Source: Anaerolineales bacterium (GTDB taxonomy: Bacteria; Chloroflexota; Anaerolineae; 4572-78; J111). Taken from it: 64,000 bases of DNA. Each line of letters begins with the position of its first letter. Position 1 is the first letter of the stretch. The notes beneath the pieces were generated by a model that saw only the letters and a program-made list of their open reading frames with translations, was not told the DNA's origin and made no database searches. The position numbers and the translations under genes were made by a program. The stretch spans positions 1 through 64,000 of the forward strand of contig JACKAU010000004.1 of NCBI GenBank assembly GCA_020634855.1, written 5' to 3'. Positions 1-8,558 of this stretch are shown here, piece by piece.

Positions 1-144
1 CACGGCTGCGTCAATATGACGCCCACCGACGCCGAGTGGCTCTACAACTGGTCCACGCCTGTGGCGTCGCCTTTGGTCAACGCAACCAGAGCCACGGAGG
101 GTAATGAAGGCACCTGGGTTTGGATCTATGATCCGCACAAGTAA
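1..144 (+). CDS. L,D-transpeptidase (YkuD family), C-terminal end only
   Basis: Only the last 47 codons are in the window. The first codons read HGCVNMTP, which completes the YkuD active-site signature (S/T-H-G-C-x-N); the cysteine nucleophile is the third visible residue. The following WLYNWSTPV and the C-terminal WVWIYDP are usual for the end of this domain. Enzymes of this family form 3-3 cross-links in peptidoglycan or attach proteins to it outside the membrane. Start, signal peptide and any LysM or substrate-binding domain lie upstream and cannot be judged. A clear intrinsic terminator follows at 193-230, so this is the last gene of its transcript. Family call is secure; substrate is not known. 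Confidence 0.85.
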   Translation, partial: HGCVNMTPTDAEWLYNWSTPVASPLVNATRATEGNEGTWVWIYDPHK

Positions 145-192
145 ATTTAGATTGTAGCGACGTTCATATCCGGCATCATCAGGATCAAGGCT

Positions 193-230
193 AAAAATCT
201 CTGCCTTTAATTCAGGGGCAGAGATTTTTT
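193..230 (+). terminator. intrinsic terminator after the transpeptidase gene
   Basis: Perfect 13-bp inverted repeat (arms 193-205 and 217-229, AAAAATCTCTGCC and its complement) with an 11-nt loop, ending in a run of six T. It lies 48 bp after the stop codon at 144. Confidence 0.85.
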
Positions 231-403
231 GATTCCCGATAAAACGGGTGACTTCTTAGACGCAGCCTAGGCAGCCGGCTAGGTTGTTTCATCTAGATTT
301 ACTCTGGTAAGAGTAATGTTACCCCTACCCAACTAAGCAAAATGCCTATCCTCATAAATCATCCATTTGTTGTAGTCCCCCTACACCGACAGGCTGATCA
401 CAA

Positions 404-430
404 TTGGGCTTGAATTTGTTATACTATAAT
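404..430 (+). promoter_or_regulatory. candidate promoter for the two exported-protein genes
   Basis: A TATAAT hexamer at 425-430 lies about 100 bp before the GTG start at 529. The best -35-like hexamer, TTGGGC at 404-409, is only 15 bp away, so the match is imperfect. The rest of 145-528 holds the terminator at 193-230, short palindromes near 265-283 and no gene. Confidence 0.4.
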
Positions 431-528
431 TAAGCGTATTTAAAGACCTCCAACGGCTTTTCTTGATCATCATCGCAATAAATGCGCAGAAAACCGGAGA
501 GGTTCGAGATACTTACAGGTGATTTCTT

Positions 529-744
529 GTGAAAGAACTAAAACAAATTTTAACTAACGGATTTTTTGTCCTGGTAATTTACCTGGTGATTATCACCGCG
601 GTCATTGCCGTCAATGAAATGAACAACGTTTCTGCTGATACGCCGGCTGCGTCAAACAATGAGCTGGTTGTTCCGGCCGATAGCTCGGCTGTCGGTCGCG
701 ACATTACCCAGCAGCGATTTGCACCGCTTGAAGCGAATCAGTAG
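529..744 (+). CDS. small single-pass membrane protein, unknown function
   Basis: A 71-residue protein starting at GTG. Residues about 9-28 form one strongly hydrophobic segment (FFVLVIYLVIITAVIAV), followed by a polar, Ala/Ser-rich tail. It can be a membrane anchor or an uncleaved signal sequence; no catalytic motif is visible. An AGGTGA-like ribosome site lies upstream. It is 36 bp ahead of the beta-propeller gene at 781 and has the same topology start, so the two are probably cotranscribed. No family recognised. Confidence 0.55.
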   Translation: MKELKQILTNGFFVLVIYLVIITAVIAVNEMNNVSADTPAASNNELVVPADSSAVGRDITQQRFAPLEANQ

Positions 745-780
745 TTAAGACCCCATTAAATTAGGAGACGGAGGCAACCC

Positions 781-1983
781 ATGCGAAAACTAAACTTACT
801 TCTTAGAATTGGACTATTCGCCTTGATCTTGTGTCTGGGTACAGGCGCGGCCTTGGTGGTGGGCGAAACGCGGAGTCTGGCTTTGGCCGATCTGTCTGAG
901 GCTTCAATCGGCGCCGTCTCCGAGTCGACCGGCGAGGGTACGCTCTACACGGCTCTGTCAGGCGAGCAACAAGGTATCTACCGCAGCGATGACAACGGCT
1001 ACTCCTGGCAGCGAGTCGGTTCCGCCCCGGCGGCCGATATCAGTGCCTTGGCGGTGAACCCCCTGCGCAGCAGTCTGCTCTATGCCGGTACAACCGGCCA
1101 AACCGGTGACACGAACCGAGGGCTATTGGTCAGTGACAACGGTGGTCGAAGTTGGAGTTACACTAAATTCGCCCTACCGGTTGATAACAGCGGGCAAGCG
1201 CCTGACGTTTCGGCGCTGACCATTTCGCCGACCCAACCGGGCGTGGTCTACATCGGCACGGAAGGTCAAGGACTGTATCGTTATTACAGTCAAACCGGCC
1301 AGTTTGAAAAAATCGGCGGCGACTCGCTGGCGCAGATATACGTTAAAGAGATCGTCTCTGCACCCGACGGCCAGGTGTACGCGGTGGCCACCGATGGCTT
1401 GCTGAAAATAGACGGCAGTCGCTTTCAGAAAATCGACAACCTGCCGGTCAATGCCATTAGTTTGGCCGTTGACCCGACCAACCCCAAAACGCTTTACGCC
1501 GGAACCGTCGGCTACGGCGCGTATCGCTCGGATGACGGCGGCCAGACCTGGACCTCGATGAACGAAGGGTTGGGTTGGCAGCCCGGCATCCTGTTATGGG
1601 TGCCGTCTATCACCATCGATCCGGCCGATCCGGCCCACTTGGCCCTGGCGACCGGGATCGGTGTGGGCAGTGAGATTGTCAGCGACGGCATCTTCGAGAG
1701 CTTCGACAGCGGCCAAAGCTGGACCAAAGTGGCCCAGACGGACAGCCTGGTCGAGCAGTTGTCCTTCAATGACGGGGGCATCTACGCCACCACCGCCCAG
1801 GGCTTGACTCGCTACGGCGATCCGCTGCCGGCCTCAACGACTACAGTTTGGTCGCGGTTGGCCTCGCTAACCCATCCGACCGGCGTCCAAGCCTTGATTA
1901 TGCTGTTGACGCTGCTCTTTGCCGGTTGGATTTTGATCGCTCGACTAACCTGGATGCCGGCTTGGACTCATAAAAACGCCTAG
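781..1983 (+). CDS. exported beta-propeller protein with Asp-box (BNR/sortilin-like) repeats and C-terminal anchor
   Basis: 400 residues. The N-terminus (about 8-28) is a signal or anchor segment. At least four Asp-box motifs (S-x-D-x-G-x-x-W) are visible near residues 67, 116, 249 and 306, each in a repeat that also carries L-Y-A-G-T or V-Y-I-G-T. This is the pattern of seven-bladed propellers such as HCF136/YCF48-like, sortilin Vps10 and sialidase BNR proteins. A hydrophobic stretch near residues 368-390 (LIMLLTLLFAGWILIA) followed by a short basic tail suggests the propeller is held outside the cell membrane. A strong ribosome site (GGAGACGGAGG) precedes the ATG. Asp-boxes are structural, so no enzymatic role can be claimed. 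Terminator at 2014-2050. Confidence 0.75.
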   Translation: MRKLNLLLRIGLFALILCLGTGAALVVGETRSLALADLSEASIGAVSESTGEGTLYTALSGEQQGIYRSDDNGYSWQRVGSAPAADISALAVNPLRSSLLYAGTTGQTGDTNRGLLVSDNGGRSWSYTKFALPVDNSGQAPDVSALTISPTQPGVVYIGTEGQGLYRYYSQTGQFEKIGGDSLAQIYVKEIVSAPDGQVYAVATDGLLKIDGSRFQKIDNLPVNAISLAVDPTNPKTLYAGTVGYGAYRSDDGGQTWTSMNEGLGWQPGILLWVPSITIDPADPAHLALATGIGVGSEIVSDGIFESFDSGQSWTKVAQTDSLVEQLSFNDGGIYATTAQGLTRYGDPLPASTTTVWSRLASLTHPTGVQALIMLLTLLFAGWILIARLTWMPAWTHKNA

Positions 1984-2013
1984 CCATTAGGTTCATCCAA
2001 CAACATACATTTC

Positions 2014-2050
2014 AATACCGACCTCTTAGGAGGTCGGTATTTGCATTTTT
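2014..2050 (+). terminator. intrinsic terminator
   Basis: Perfect 12-bp inverted repeat AATACCGACCTC (2014-2025) and its complement (2030-2041) with a 4-nt TTAG loop, followed by TGCATTTTT. It ends the transcript of the propeller gene. Confidence 0.85.
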
Positions 2051-2076
2051 AGCCGGTCTACGACATCACTATCTTG

Positions 2077-2104
2077 TCAATTATCAATTATCAATTATCA
2101 ATTA
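2077..2104. repeat. heptanucleotide tandem repeat (TCAATTA) x4
   Basis: Four exact head-to-tail copies of TCAATTA, 30 bp ahead of the GTG start of the solute-binding lipoprotein gene. A 7-bp microsatellite in this position could change in copy number and alter spacing in the promoter region of the sensor operon; this is inference from position only. Confidence 0.85.
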
Positions 2105-2134
2105 TTGAAGCAACCCATCGATTGTGGAGTATAA

Positions 2135-3466
2135 GTGGATAATATAATCGGCCGGATATCCCGGCGAAAATTTCTGGGTTTGGCGGCGGCGACGGCTGCC
2201 GCGACGCTATCCGGCTGTGGCCCGGCCCGGCCTCAAGCACCGTCCCCCTCGGCCGGTAAAATACAATTGGTGTATCAAGATTGGCGTACCGACTGGTTTC
2301 CGTCCATGGCCCGCGCCATGCTGGCCGAATTTCACGAAATGCACCCGAACATCAAGGTGTTTTACGTGCCCGACCCCGATGACGTGGGCGAAAAAATGTT
2401 GTCGGATATGCGAGCCGGTACCGCCCCCGATGTGTTTCAGGGCTGCTGCGACTTTCTCCCGGTCTGGGCGCAGGCCGGCTACATGCTCGATTTGAGGCCG
2501 TTTGTCGCCGCCGACCTCGATCAGGCCACCATCGACGAGTGGGATCAGGCCCAATATCGCGCCTTTTTCACCGAGGATGGCCTGCAATTCGCGCTGCCGA
2601 AATATCACGGGGCGCTGGCGCTTTACTACAACAAGAGTTTGTTCGATGAGTACGGCGTCGATTACCCCGACGCTGCCTGGACCTACACCGACTACACCAC
2701 CGCTATGCAGCGCTTAACCCGCGACCGGTCGGCGACCGGACAAGGCGGGTTGTGGGGCAGCATGGTCGATATCGACTGGGAGCGGCTGCAAGTTCATGTC
2801 AACGGTTGGGGCGGTCACTTGGTCGCTCCCGGCGACCCCCGGCGCTGCCGCCTGGCCGAGCCGGAAGCGCTGGCGGCCTTCAATTGGCTGTATGAGCGGA
2901 TGTGGCAGGATAGGTCGATGGCCACCTCGCTGGATGTCAATAAAATGGAAACCCGGCAGGCGTTTGCCTCGGGGCAAGTGGCCATGGTTGAGGATGGTTC
3001 GTGGGCCTTGAAGGATATCTTAAGTCAGGCCAACTTCCGGGTTGGCGTGGCCCCGTTTCCGGCGGGACCGGCTCGCCGGGTGACGTTGGCCACGACCGAT
3101 GGATTTGGCATTTATGCCGGGACTCGCTATCCTGAGGCAGCCTGGGAATTGGTGAAGTTTCTCATCAGCAAAGACTACGGCCGGGCCATGGCTCAAGCGA
3201 GCTTCTTGCAGCCGGCTCGGGCTTCCTTGATCGACGAGTGGATCAGATTTGTGCAGCAGGAATTTCCCGACCAGGCTCAGGAAATCGACCTGGCGGCTTT
3301 TGCCGACGGCCAGCTCAACGGCTACTCGGTCACCGCCGAGATATTCGCCAACATGGCCGACGCCCGGCGACTGGCCTATGCCGCCTGGGATAAAATTTTT
3401 ACGTTGGGACAAGGATCGGTGGAACAAATGAACGCGGTTTGTCGTCAAATAGAAGCGGCCCAGTAA
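2135..3466 (+). CDS. extracellular solute-binding lipoprotein (family 1 ABC type), next to a histidine kinase
   Basis: 443 residues from a GTG start. The N-terminus has a twin-arginine motif (SRRKFLG) followed by a hydrophobic stretch and a lipobox LSGC at about residues 25-28, so a lipidated, Tat-type exported protein is expected. The body follows the maltose/oligosaccharide-binding (SBP_bac_1) pattern: FHEMHPNIKVFY near the start, a Trp/Tyr-rich binding region, and a C-terminal AWELVKFLISKDYGRAMAQ segment. No permease or ATPase gene is adjacent. Instead a histidine kinase starts 21 bp downstream, so the protein may act as the ligand-binding part of a sensor, or serve a transporter encoded elsewhere. 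Family assignment is firm; ligand unknown. Confidence 0.85.
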   Translation: MDNIIGRISRRKFLGLAAATAAATLSGCGPARPQAPSPSAGKIQLVYQDWRTDWFPSMARAMLAEFHEMHPNIKVFYVPDPDDVGEKMLSDMRAGTAPDVFQGCCDFLPVWAQAGYMLDLRPFVAADLDQATIDEWDQAQYRAFFTEDGLQFALPKYHGALALYYNKSLFDEYGVDYPDAAWTYTDYTTAMQRLTRDRSATGQGGLWGSMVDIDWERLQVHVNGWGGHLVAPGDPRRCRLAEPEALAAFNWLYERMWQDRSMATSLDVNKMETRQAFASGQVAMVEDGSWALKDILSQANFRVGVAPFPAGPARRVTLATTDGFGIYAGTRYPEAAWELVKFLISKDYGRAMAQASFLQPARASLIDEWIRFVQQEFPDQAQEIDLAAFADGQLNGYSVTAEIFANMADARRLAYAAWDKIFTLGQGSVEQMNAVCRQIEAAQ

Positions 3467-3487
3467 GGTCTAACGTAGAGGATAATC

Positions 3488-5746
3488 ATGCTGCTGGGAA
3501 TTCGCTGGAAAAGTATGCGCCTAAAAATCATCGCCTGGTCATTCATTCCAACGACCATTATCTTGGGCGCGGTGGCCTTGGTGATGTTTATTGCCTACCA
3601 ACAGGTCACCGAAGATTTGGTTTTGGAGCGCAACCAGGACGTGGCTCGATTGGCCGCCGGCCAGTTGACCACGGAACTGAGCGAATACAGCGGCATTTTA
3701 ACCGCGCTGGCCCGCACCGGCGACATCTACCGGGCCGATCCCCAAAGCCAGCAGGCCGCCTTAGAGCGATCCGGCAACCGATTGGTGGTTTTCGACGGCG
3801 GCGTCCTGATCTTGAACACCCACGGCACGGTCGTGGCCGCCGATCCGCCGCGACCGGACGCTCTGGGCAGCGATTGGTCGGATCGACCCTATTTTCAACA
3901 GATTCTGCGCAGCACCGGGCCGGTATTCTCCAACATCACGCCCGACGGGCTGGACGGTCGGGATGTCATCACCGTGGCCGTGCCGATCACCGATGAACAG
4001 GGCGCATTTCGCGGCACAATGGTCGGGCTGTTCCGGTTGGGAGATATCACGATTAGCCCCTTCTACGGCAGCATCGTCAAACTGCGTTTGAGCGAAACCG
4101 GCAGCACCTATCTGGTCGATGAGACGGGCCGGTTGATCTACCACTCCGACTCCAGCCTGGTGGGGCAAGATTTGTCGAGCGAGCCGTTTGTACAGCAGGT
4201 TCTGGCCGGGCGAGTCGGCTCGCTCCGCACCCAAGACGCCGAGGACGAAGATATATTGGCGGCCTACGCCCCGGTGCCCGGCACCCCCTGGGGGCTGATT
4301 ACTGAAGAGAAATGGGCCACGCTATCGGAAGCGGGCCAGGAGTATCGTTATTTCTTGCTCGTTCTGCTGGCGCTGGGTATCATCGTGCCGGCTTTGGTGG
4401 TCACGGCGGGGGTGCAACTGCTCATCCAACCGATCAACGATCTCAACGCGGCCGCCAAGGCGGTGGCGATGGGCAATTTTGGCCACACGATTACCGTCAA
4501 TACCGGCGATGAGTTGGAAGAACTGGCCAACCAATTCAACCGGATGTCGGCCCAACTCCAGCGCTCGTACAACTATCTGGAGCAGCGCATCGCCGGACGA
4601 ACGCAGGCGCTGTCCACCATCAACGCCATTGCGGCCGTGGTCAGCCGCTCGATGGATTTGGATGAGACGCTGCAAGATGCGCTGGACAAGACGCTGGAAA
4701 TCACCTCAACCGAGGCTGGGGGGGTGCTCCAATTTAATGAAGACGACGCTGAAGCGCAGCTCCATCTCACCGCCCAGCGCGGACTGTCGGCAGCGATGGT
4801 CGAACGGATCGGCCAACTCCCGTTGGATACGGATATCACGGTCCAACGCGCCATCCGCAAAGGGCGGCCCGTTATTCGGGAACGGGCTGACTACCCGGAG
4901 GGCGCGTGGCGCAGCTTGCTGGCCGATGAAGGGTGGCAGCGTATCATCAGCATCCCGCTGGTGACCAAAGGCAAGTCGATTGGCACGATTACCCTTTTCA
5001 CCTCGAGCGCGGATATGCTTATTGTCGAGCATATCCAACTGCTGGCGGCCATCGGCCAGCAGATTGGAGTCGCTATCGAGAACGCCCAGTTGTACGCTCA
5101 GGCCCGACAGTTAGCCATGGCCCAAGAACGGCAGCGGCTGGCTCGCGACCTGCACGACTCGGTGACGCAAGCGCTGTATGGGGTAACGCTTTATGCCGAG
5201 GCGGCCAACCGCCAGCTCGCCGTCGGTGAAACCGAGCTGGCCATCGAACATTTAAATGAACTACGCGCTACGGCTCAAGAAGCGCTGCGCGAGATCCGCC
5301 TGTTGATTTTCGAGCTGCGCCCGCCGATACTCGAGGAGCAAGGCTTGACGGCGGCGCTTCAGGCCCGGTTAGAGAGCGTGGAGGGGCGTTCCGGGTTAAA
5401 GACGATTTTAGACGTCGCCGACAAACCCCCAGATCGCCTGCCGCTCGATACCGAAATGGGGTTGTATCGCATTGCTCAGGAGGCGCTGAACAACGTGCTC
5501 AAACACGCTCAAGCTCAGGAGGTTCACGTGCGGCTGCGGCAAGCGCCGTCTGATCACAAAGTTGTATTGGAAATTGCCGATGACGGTCAGGGATTTGACG
5601 CCACTAACGGCATCGGCCATGGGCGGTTAGGACTGCACACCATGCGAGAGCGGGCGGCGCTATTAGGCGGTGACCTGACGATTACCAGCCAACCGGGTGC
5701 CGGGACAACCATTAGAGTGGAGATAACGGATGACCAATCCAATTAA
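3488..5746 (+). CDS. sensor histidine kinase (extracellular sensor, HAMP, GAF, HisKA_3, HATPase)
   Basis: 752 residues. Order of parts: transmembrane segment about 13-37, extracellular dCache-like sensor about 38-285, second transmembrane segment about 288-312, HAMP about 310-362, GAF about 375-535, HisKA_3 dimerisation/phosphoacceptor box with ARDLHDSVTQ (His556), and a C-terminal HATPase with the N-box EALNNVLKHA. This is the NarX/DegS-type kinase class that phosphorylates LuxR-family regulators. The cognate regulator starts inside the last 17 bp of this gene (5730). The upstream binding lipoprotein at 2135 may deliver ligand to the extracellular domain. An AGAGGA ribosome site precedes the ATG. 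Confidence 0.9.
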   Translation: MLLGIRWKSMRLKIIAWSFIPTTIILGAVALVMFIAYQQVTEDLVLERNQDVARLAAGQLTTELSEYSGILTALARTGDIYRADPQSQQAALERSGNRLVVFDGGVLILNTHGTVVAADPPRPDALGSDWSDRPYFQQILRSTGPVFSNITPDGLDGRDVITVAVPITDEQGAFRGTMVGLFRLGDITISPFYGSIVKLRLSETGSTYLVDETGRLIYHSDSSLVGQDLSSEPFVQQVLAGRVGSLRTQDAEDEDILAAYAPVPGTPWGLITEEKWATLSEAGQEYRYFLLVLLALGIIVPALVVTAGVQLLIQPINDLNAAAKAVAMGNFGHTITVNTGDELEELANQFNRMSAQLQRSYNYLEQRIAGRTQALSTINAIAAVVSRSMDLDETLQDALDKTLEITSTEAGGVLQFNEDDAEAQLHLTAQRGLSAAMVERIGQLPLDTDITVQRAIRKGRPVIRERADYPEGAWRSLLADEGWQRIISIPLVTKGKSIGTITLFTSSADMLIVEHIQLLAAIGQQIGVAIENAQLYAQARQLAMAQERQRLARDLHDSVTQALYGVTLYAEAANRQLAVGETELAIEHLNELRATAQEALREIRLLIFELRPPILEEQGLTAALQARLESVEGRSGLKTILDVADKPPDRLPLDTEMGLYRIAQEALNNVLKHAQAQEVHVRLRQAPSDHKVVLEIADDGQGFDATNGIGHGRLGLHTMRERAALLGGDLTITSQPGAGTTIRVEITDDQSN

Positions 5747-6392
5747 AGTATTAGTGGTGGACGATCACCTGATTGTTCGCCGAGGTATTCGCGCCCTGCT
5801 GGCCACCGAGTCGAACATTGAGGTCGTTGGCGAAGCGACTAACGGCAAGGAAGCCATCGCCCAGACCGAATCCCTGAAACCGGATGTCATTTTGATGGAT
5901 TTAGTGATGCCGGAAATGGACGGCATCGAAGCCATTGGACACATCACCGGCCGCAATCCTCAGGCCCGGATTGTGGTTTTAACCAGCTTCGCCACCGATG
6001 AAAAGGTATTCCCGGCTATCAAGGCCGGCGCCTTGGGCTATCTGCTGAAAGACTCCGCTCCCGATGAGTTGGTGCAAGCTATCCGGCAGGTCTATCGGGG
6101 CGAGTCATCGCTGCACCCGACTATCGCCCGCAAGCTGCTGCAAGAGCTATCGCGCCCGCCTCAACAACGCCCTCCCACCGCCGAACCCCTAACCGAGCGC
6201 GAGGTCGCCGTGCTGAAACTGATCGCTCACGGTTTGAGCAACCAGGACATCGCCAACCAATTGGTGATCAGCGAAGCCACCGTGCGCACCCACGTCAGCA
6301 ACATCTTGAGCAAACTGCATCTGGCCAGCCGCACCCAAGCCGCCCTCTACGCCCTCCGCGAAGGGTTGGCCTCGCTGGATGATACAGAGTAA
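5730..6392 (+). CDS. NarL/FixJ-type response regulator (REC + LuxR HTH)
   Basis: 220 residues. The receiver domain covers about 5-120, with the acidic pair D11-D12, phosphoacceptor D57 (ILMDLVMPEMDG) and the conserved lysine in YLLKDSAP. A LuxR-type helix-turn-helix covers about 150-212 (LTEREVAVLKLIAHGLSNQDIA, then EATVRTHVSNILSKL). It overlaps the kinase gene by 17 bp, so coupled translation and a cognate pair are near certain. Targets are not encoded in an obvious way; palindromes at 6401-6461 and 6522-6539 follow the gene. Confidence 0.92.
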   Translation: MTNPIKVLVVDDHLIVRRGIRALLATESNIEVVGEATNGKEAIAQTESLKPDVILMDLVMPEMDGIEAIGHITGRNPQARIVVLTSFATDEKVFPAIKAGALGYLLKDSAPDELVQAIRQVYRGESSLHPTIARKLLQELSRPPQQRPPTAEPLTEREVAVLKLIAHGLSNQDIANQLVISEATVRTHVSNILSKLHLASRTQAALYALREGLASLDDTE

Positions 6393-6400
6393 AACTTGTG

Positions 6401-6461
6401 GTTCGTAGTAACCGCTTTAGCGGTGTTAAAAGGATGAACGGCTAAAGCCATTACTACGAAC
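6401..6461. repeat. palindromic repeat, GGCTTTAGCC family (copy 1)
   Basis: Inverted arms of 21 nt (6401-6421 and 6441-6461) pair at 19 of 21 positions around a 19-nt loop. The core CGCTTTAGC / GCTAAAGCC recurs in the perfect palindrome at 18367-18418, so this is a dispersed palindromic repeat. It can also act as a hairpin behind the regulator gene. The rest of 6393-6711 holds an 18-bp perfect palindrome CTACAACATTTGTTGTAG (6522-6539) and a TATACT hexamer at 6639-6644 that may be the -10 box of the next gene. Confidence 0.7.
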
Positions 6462-6711
6462 TACTTGATCCCAATCTTTAAACTCCGTTCTTCATTCTCC
6501 ATTCTTCATTCTCCAAATCGCCTACAACATTTGTTGTAGATGGCCTACGTTTCGCGTGGATTTACGCATAAAAAACCCTCGACTTTTAGCGGAGCCACAA
6601 TCCGCTTTCCAGCCGATGAAATAAAAGTAGTAATCAGGTATACTGTTGTTAGATACTGAGTAACCGCAGTTCAGCCTATCCCTGTTGGCTGAAAGCTACG
6701 AGGAGGCACTA

Positions 6712-6963
6712 ATGGGTCATTCGATAAGAATAATTGCAGTTGGTTTGGGCGTTTGGGCCGTGAGCTTGGTTTGGCCGGGGATCAACCAGGCCGTCAGTCA
6801 GGAGGGCATGATCGCCTTGGCTTTAGCGCTGGGGACGGTATCGGTTATCTATGCCTGGAACCGCTATCATACCGACGCCACCCCCCCCACGCCGCCTAAA
6901 GCCCAACCCCGTTCTCATAATATCAACGATTCGCGGCCCATCAAGCCGATTGGTATGGCCTAA
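6712..6963 (+). CDS. small two-helix membrane protein, unknown function
   Basis: I place the start at ATG 6712, because a full AGGAGG ribosome site sits at 6701-6706, 5 bp before it; an upstream in-frame TTG at 6685 would include the ribosome site in the coding region. The product has 83 residues with two hydrophobic segments (about 5-22 and 31-50) and a proline-rich, basic C-terminus (TPPTPPKAQPR). No family recognised. It stands alone between the response regulator and dnaN and is followed by a strong hairpin at 7001-7049. Confidence 0.6.
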   Translation: MGHSIRIIAVGLGVWAVSLVWPGINQAVSQEGMIALALALGTVSVIYAWNRYHTDATPPTPPKAQPRSHNINDSRPIKPIGMA

Positions 6964-7000
6964 AGAGTCGTCTGTCAATAACGTCGCATTAATAGAAATG

Positions 7001-7049
7001 GGGCGATAAGGGGATTTGGTAATCCAATCACCAAATCTCCTTATCGCCT
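7001..7049. terminator. long hairpin between the small membrane protein gene and dnaN
   Basis: Arms of 20 nt (7001-7020 and 7030-7049) pair with two mismatches around a 9-nt loop and are followed by CTTTCTGATCT. It probably ends transcription of the 6712 gene, although the T-run is poor. Between it and dnaN there is only the promoter at 7114-7142. Confidence 0.55.
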
Positions 7050-7113
7050 CTTTCTGATCTCCGCCCAAATGCCGATTTAACGGTCTTCTCCCTCGATTCT
7101 CCAACACAAACCT

Positions 7114-7142
7114 TTGTCCTCTTACACAAAATGTAGTATACT
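7114..7142 (+). promoter_or_regulatory. probable sigma-70-type promoter of dnaN
   Basis: TTGTCC (7114-7119), a 17-bp spacer, then TATACT (7137-7142). The predicted transcript would carry a leader of about 180 nt before dnaN. The leader contains TAATTGTGGTATTATTGTA-type AT-rich sequence but no gene. Confidence 0.55.
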
Positions 7143-7330
7143 TAGTTATTGCTTACCACTAATTGTGGTATTATTGTACCCCCACGTAAATAGAGTTCAT
7201 TAATGTAACCAAGTGACTGGCCCTTATACGTATTAATCGCACGATGGTATTCCACTCAACATTCTCTGTTTGAGTAAAAGTGTCAGCCATTTGAGCAGTT
7301 ACCAATACAAAACAACAGGGAAGATTGACC

Positions 7331-8494
7331 ATGAAGGTTTCCTGCTTGCAAGAAAATTTGGCGAAGGGTTTGAGTATTGTTGGTCGAGCTGTGGCCAGTC
7401 GGAGTACGCTGCCGGTTTTGTCGAATGTGCTGATGAAAACGGATAATGGGCAGTTAAAGCTGTCGGCCAATAACTTTGAGTTAGGCATCAACTGCTGGAT
7501 CGGCGCAAAAATTGACCAAGAGGGAGCTATCACCGTTCCGGCCCGGCTGCTGACCGAGTTTGTTAACTCGCTGCCGCCGGAGCGGATCGATATGGAGCTT
7601 GATGAGCAGACCCAAACGCTCAATTTGCGCTGCGCCCGCTTTGAGTCGAACATTAAAGGCATCGATGCCCAAGAGTTTCCGACCGTCGCCGGGGTATCCG
7701 AAGATGATATCATCATCAAACTGGAGCCGGAGTCGCTGCGTACGATGATTAAACAGGTCGTGTTCGCCGCGGCCACCGACGAGAGCCGGCCGGTGTTTAC
7801 GGGGGTGCTGATTCGATTTAACGGCGATACGTTGATCATGGCCGCCGCCGACGGGTTCCGCTTGTCGGTCAAAGTGACCTCGCTTAACCAGAGTGCGTCG
7901 CAGGTGATTGAAGACCACAGCGAGGTATCGAGCCTGATCATTCCGGGCCGAGCGCTGACCGAACTCTCCCGCGTTTCCGGCGACCAAGAGCAGCCCATCG
8001 AACTGGTCGTTACGCCTTCTCGCCGCCAGGTTATTTTCCGCATGCAGGACGTTGAGTTGGTGTCGCAATTGATCGAGGGTGACTTCCCCGACTACACCCG
8101 CATTATCCCCAAGGGCCACACCACCCGCAGCGTGTTAGACACCGCCAATTTCTTGAAAGCCGTACGCATTTCCCACCTGTTCGCCCGCGACTCGGCCAAT
8201 ATCGTTAAGCTGGAAATCAGCCCCAGCGGCGATGAATTGATGAATGGGCGCGTCACCCTGGTCGCCACCAGCGCCGAGTTGGGCGACAACGTTTCGGATA
8301 TGGACGCTTCGATTGACGGCGAAGCCATCGAAGTAGCCTTCAACGCCAAATATCTGATCGACGTTTTATCAATTGTTGAAACACCGCAGTTTATTTTGGA
8401 AACCAGCAGTCCGTCCAGCCCCGGCGTTTTCCGCCCCGTCGGCGATGAAGATTTCACTCACGTCATCATGCCGATGCACATTCAAGGCCGCTAA
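7331..8494 (+). CDS. dnaN: DNA polymerase III subunit beta (sliding clamp)
   Basis: 387 residues, normal for a bacterial beta clamp. The N-terminus MKVSCLQENLAKGLSIVGRAV and later NVLMKT, EFVNSLPPERIDMEL, FAAATDESRPVFTGVLI and the C-terminal MPMHIQGR are the usual landmarks of the three-domain clamp fold (domains about 1-125, 126-250, 251-387). The ring-shaped dimer holds replicative polymerase on DNA. I choose ATG 7331; a TTG two codons upstream is in frame but the spacing to the AGGGA ribosome site favours the ATG. No dnaA, recF or gyrB neighbours are seen, so the gene is detached from the classic origin cluster. A strong terminator follows. Confidence 0.97.
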   Translation: MKVSCLQENLAKGLSIVGRAVASRSTLPVLSNVLMKTDNGQLKLSANNFELGINCWIGAKIDQEGAITVPARLLTEFVNSLPPERIDMELDEQTQTLNLRCARFESNIKGIDAQEFPTVAGVSEDDIIIKLEPESLRTMIKQVVFAAATDESRPVFTGVLIRFNGDTLIMAAADGFRLSVKVTSLNQSASQVIEDHSEVSSLIIPGRALTELSRVSGDQEQPIELVVTPSRRQVIFRMQDVELVSQLIEGDFPDYTRIIPKGHTTRSVLDTANFLKAVRISHLFARDSANIVKLEISPSGDELMNGRVTLVATSAELGDNVSDMDASIDGEAIEVAFNAKYLIDVLSIVETPQFILETSSPSSPGVFRPVGDEDFTHVIMPMHIQGR

Positions 8495-8506
8495 GTTACT
8501 ACAAAC

Positions 8507-8544
8507 AAAAAAGGGCCGTCACACTCAACGTGACGGCCCTTTTT
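8507..8544. terminator. bidirectional intrinsic terminator
   Basis: Perfect inverted repeat AAAAGGGCCGTCAC (8509-8522) and its complement (8530-8543) around a 7-nt loop, with A-run before and T-run after. It can serve dnaN on the plus strand and the convergent gene at 8559-9191. Confidence 0.9.
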
Positions 8545-8558
8545 GATGTGATCAAACT

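Noticed and set aside
3439..3996. Plus-strand frame of 185 codons between the lipoprotein and kinase genes
   Set aside because: It overlaps the 3' end of one gene and the start of the kinase in another frame, and is Arg/Gly-rich as expected of a shadow frame.
6522..6539. CTACAACATTTGTTGTAG palindrome as a regulator binding site, with the matching CATTTGTTGTAG at 364-375
   Set aside because: Palindromes and shared 12-mers of this size are expected by chance in 64 kb; only weak positional support.
7171..8043. Minus-strand frame of 290 codons
   Set aside because: Antisense to dnaN; serine-rich shadow without start signals.
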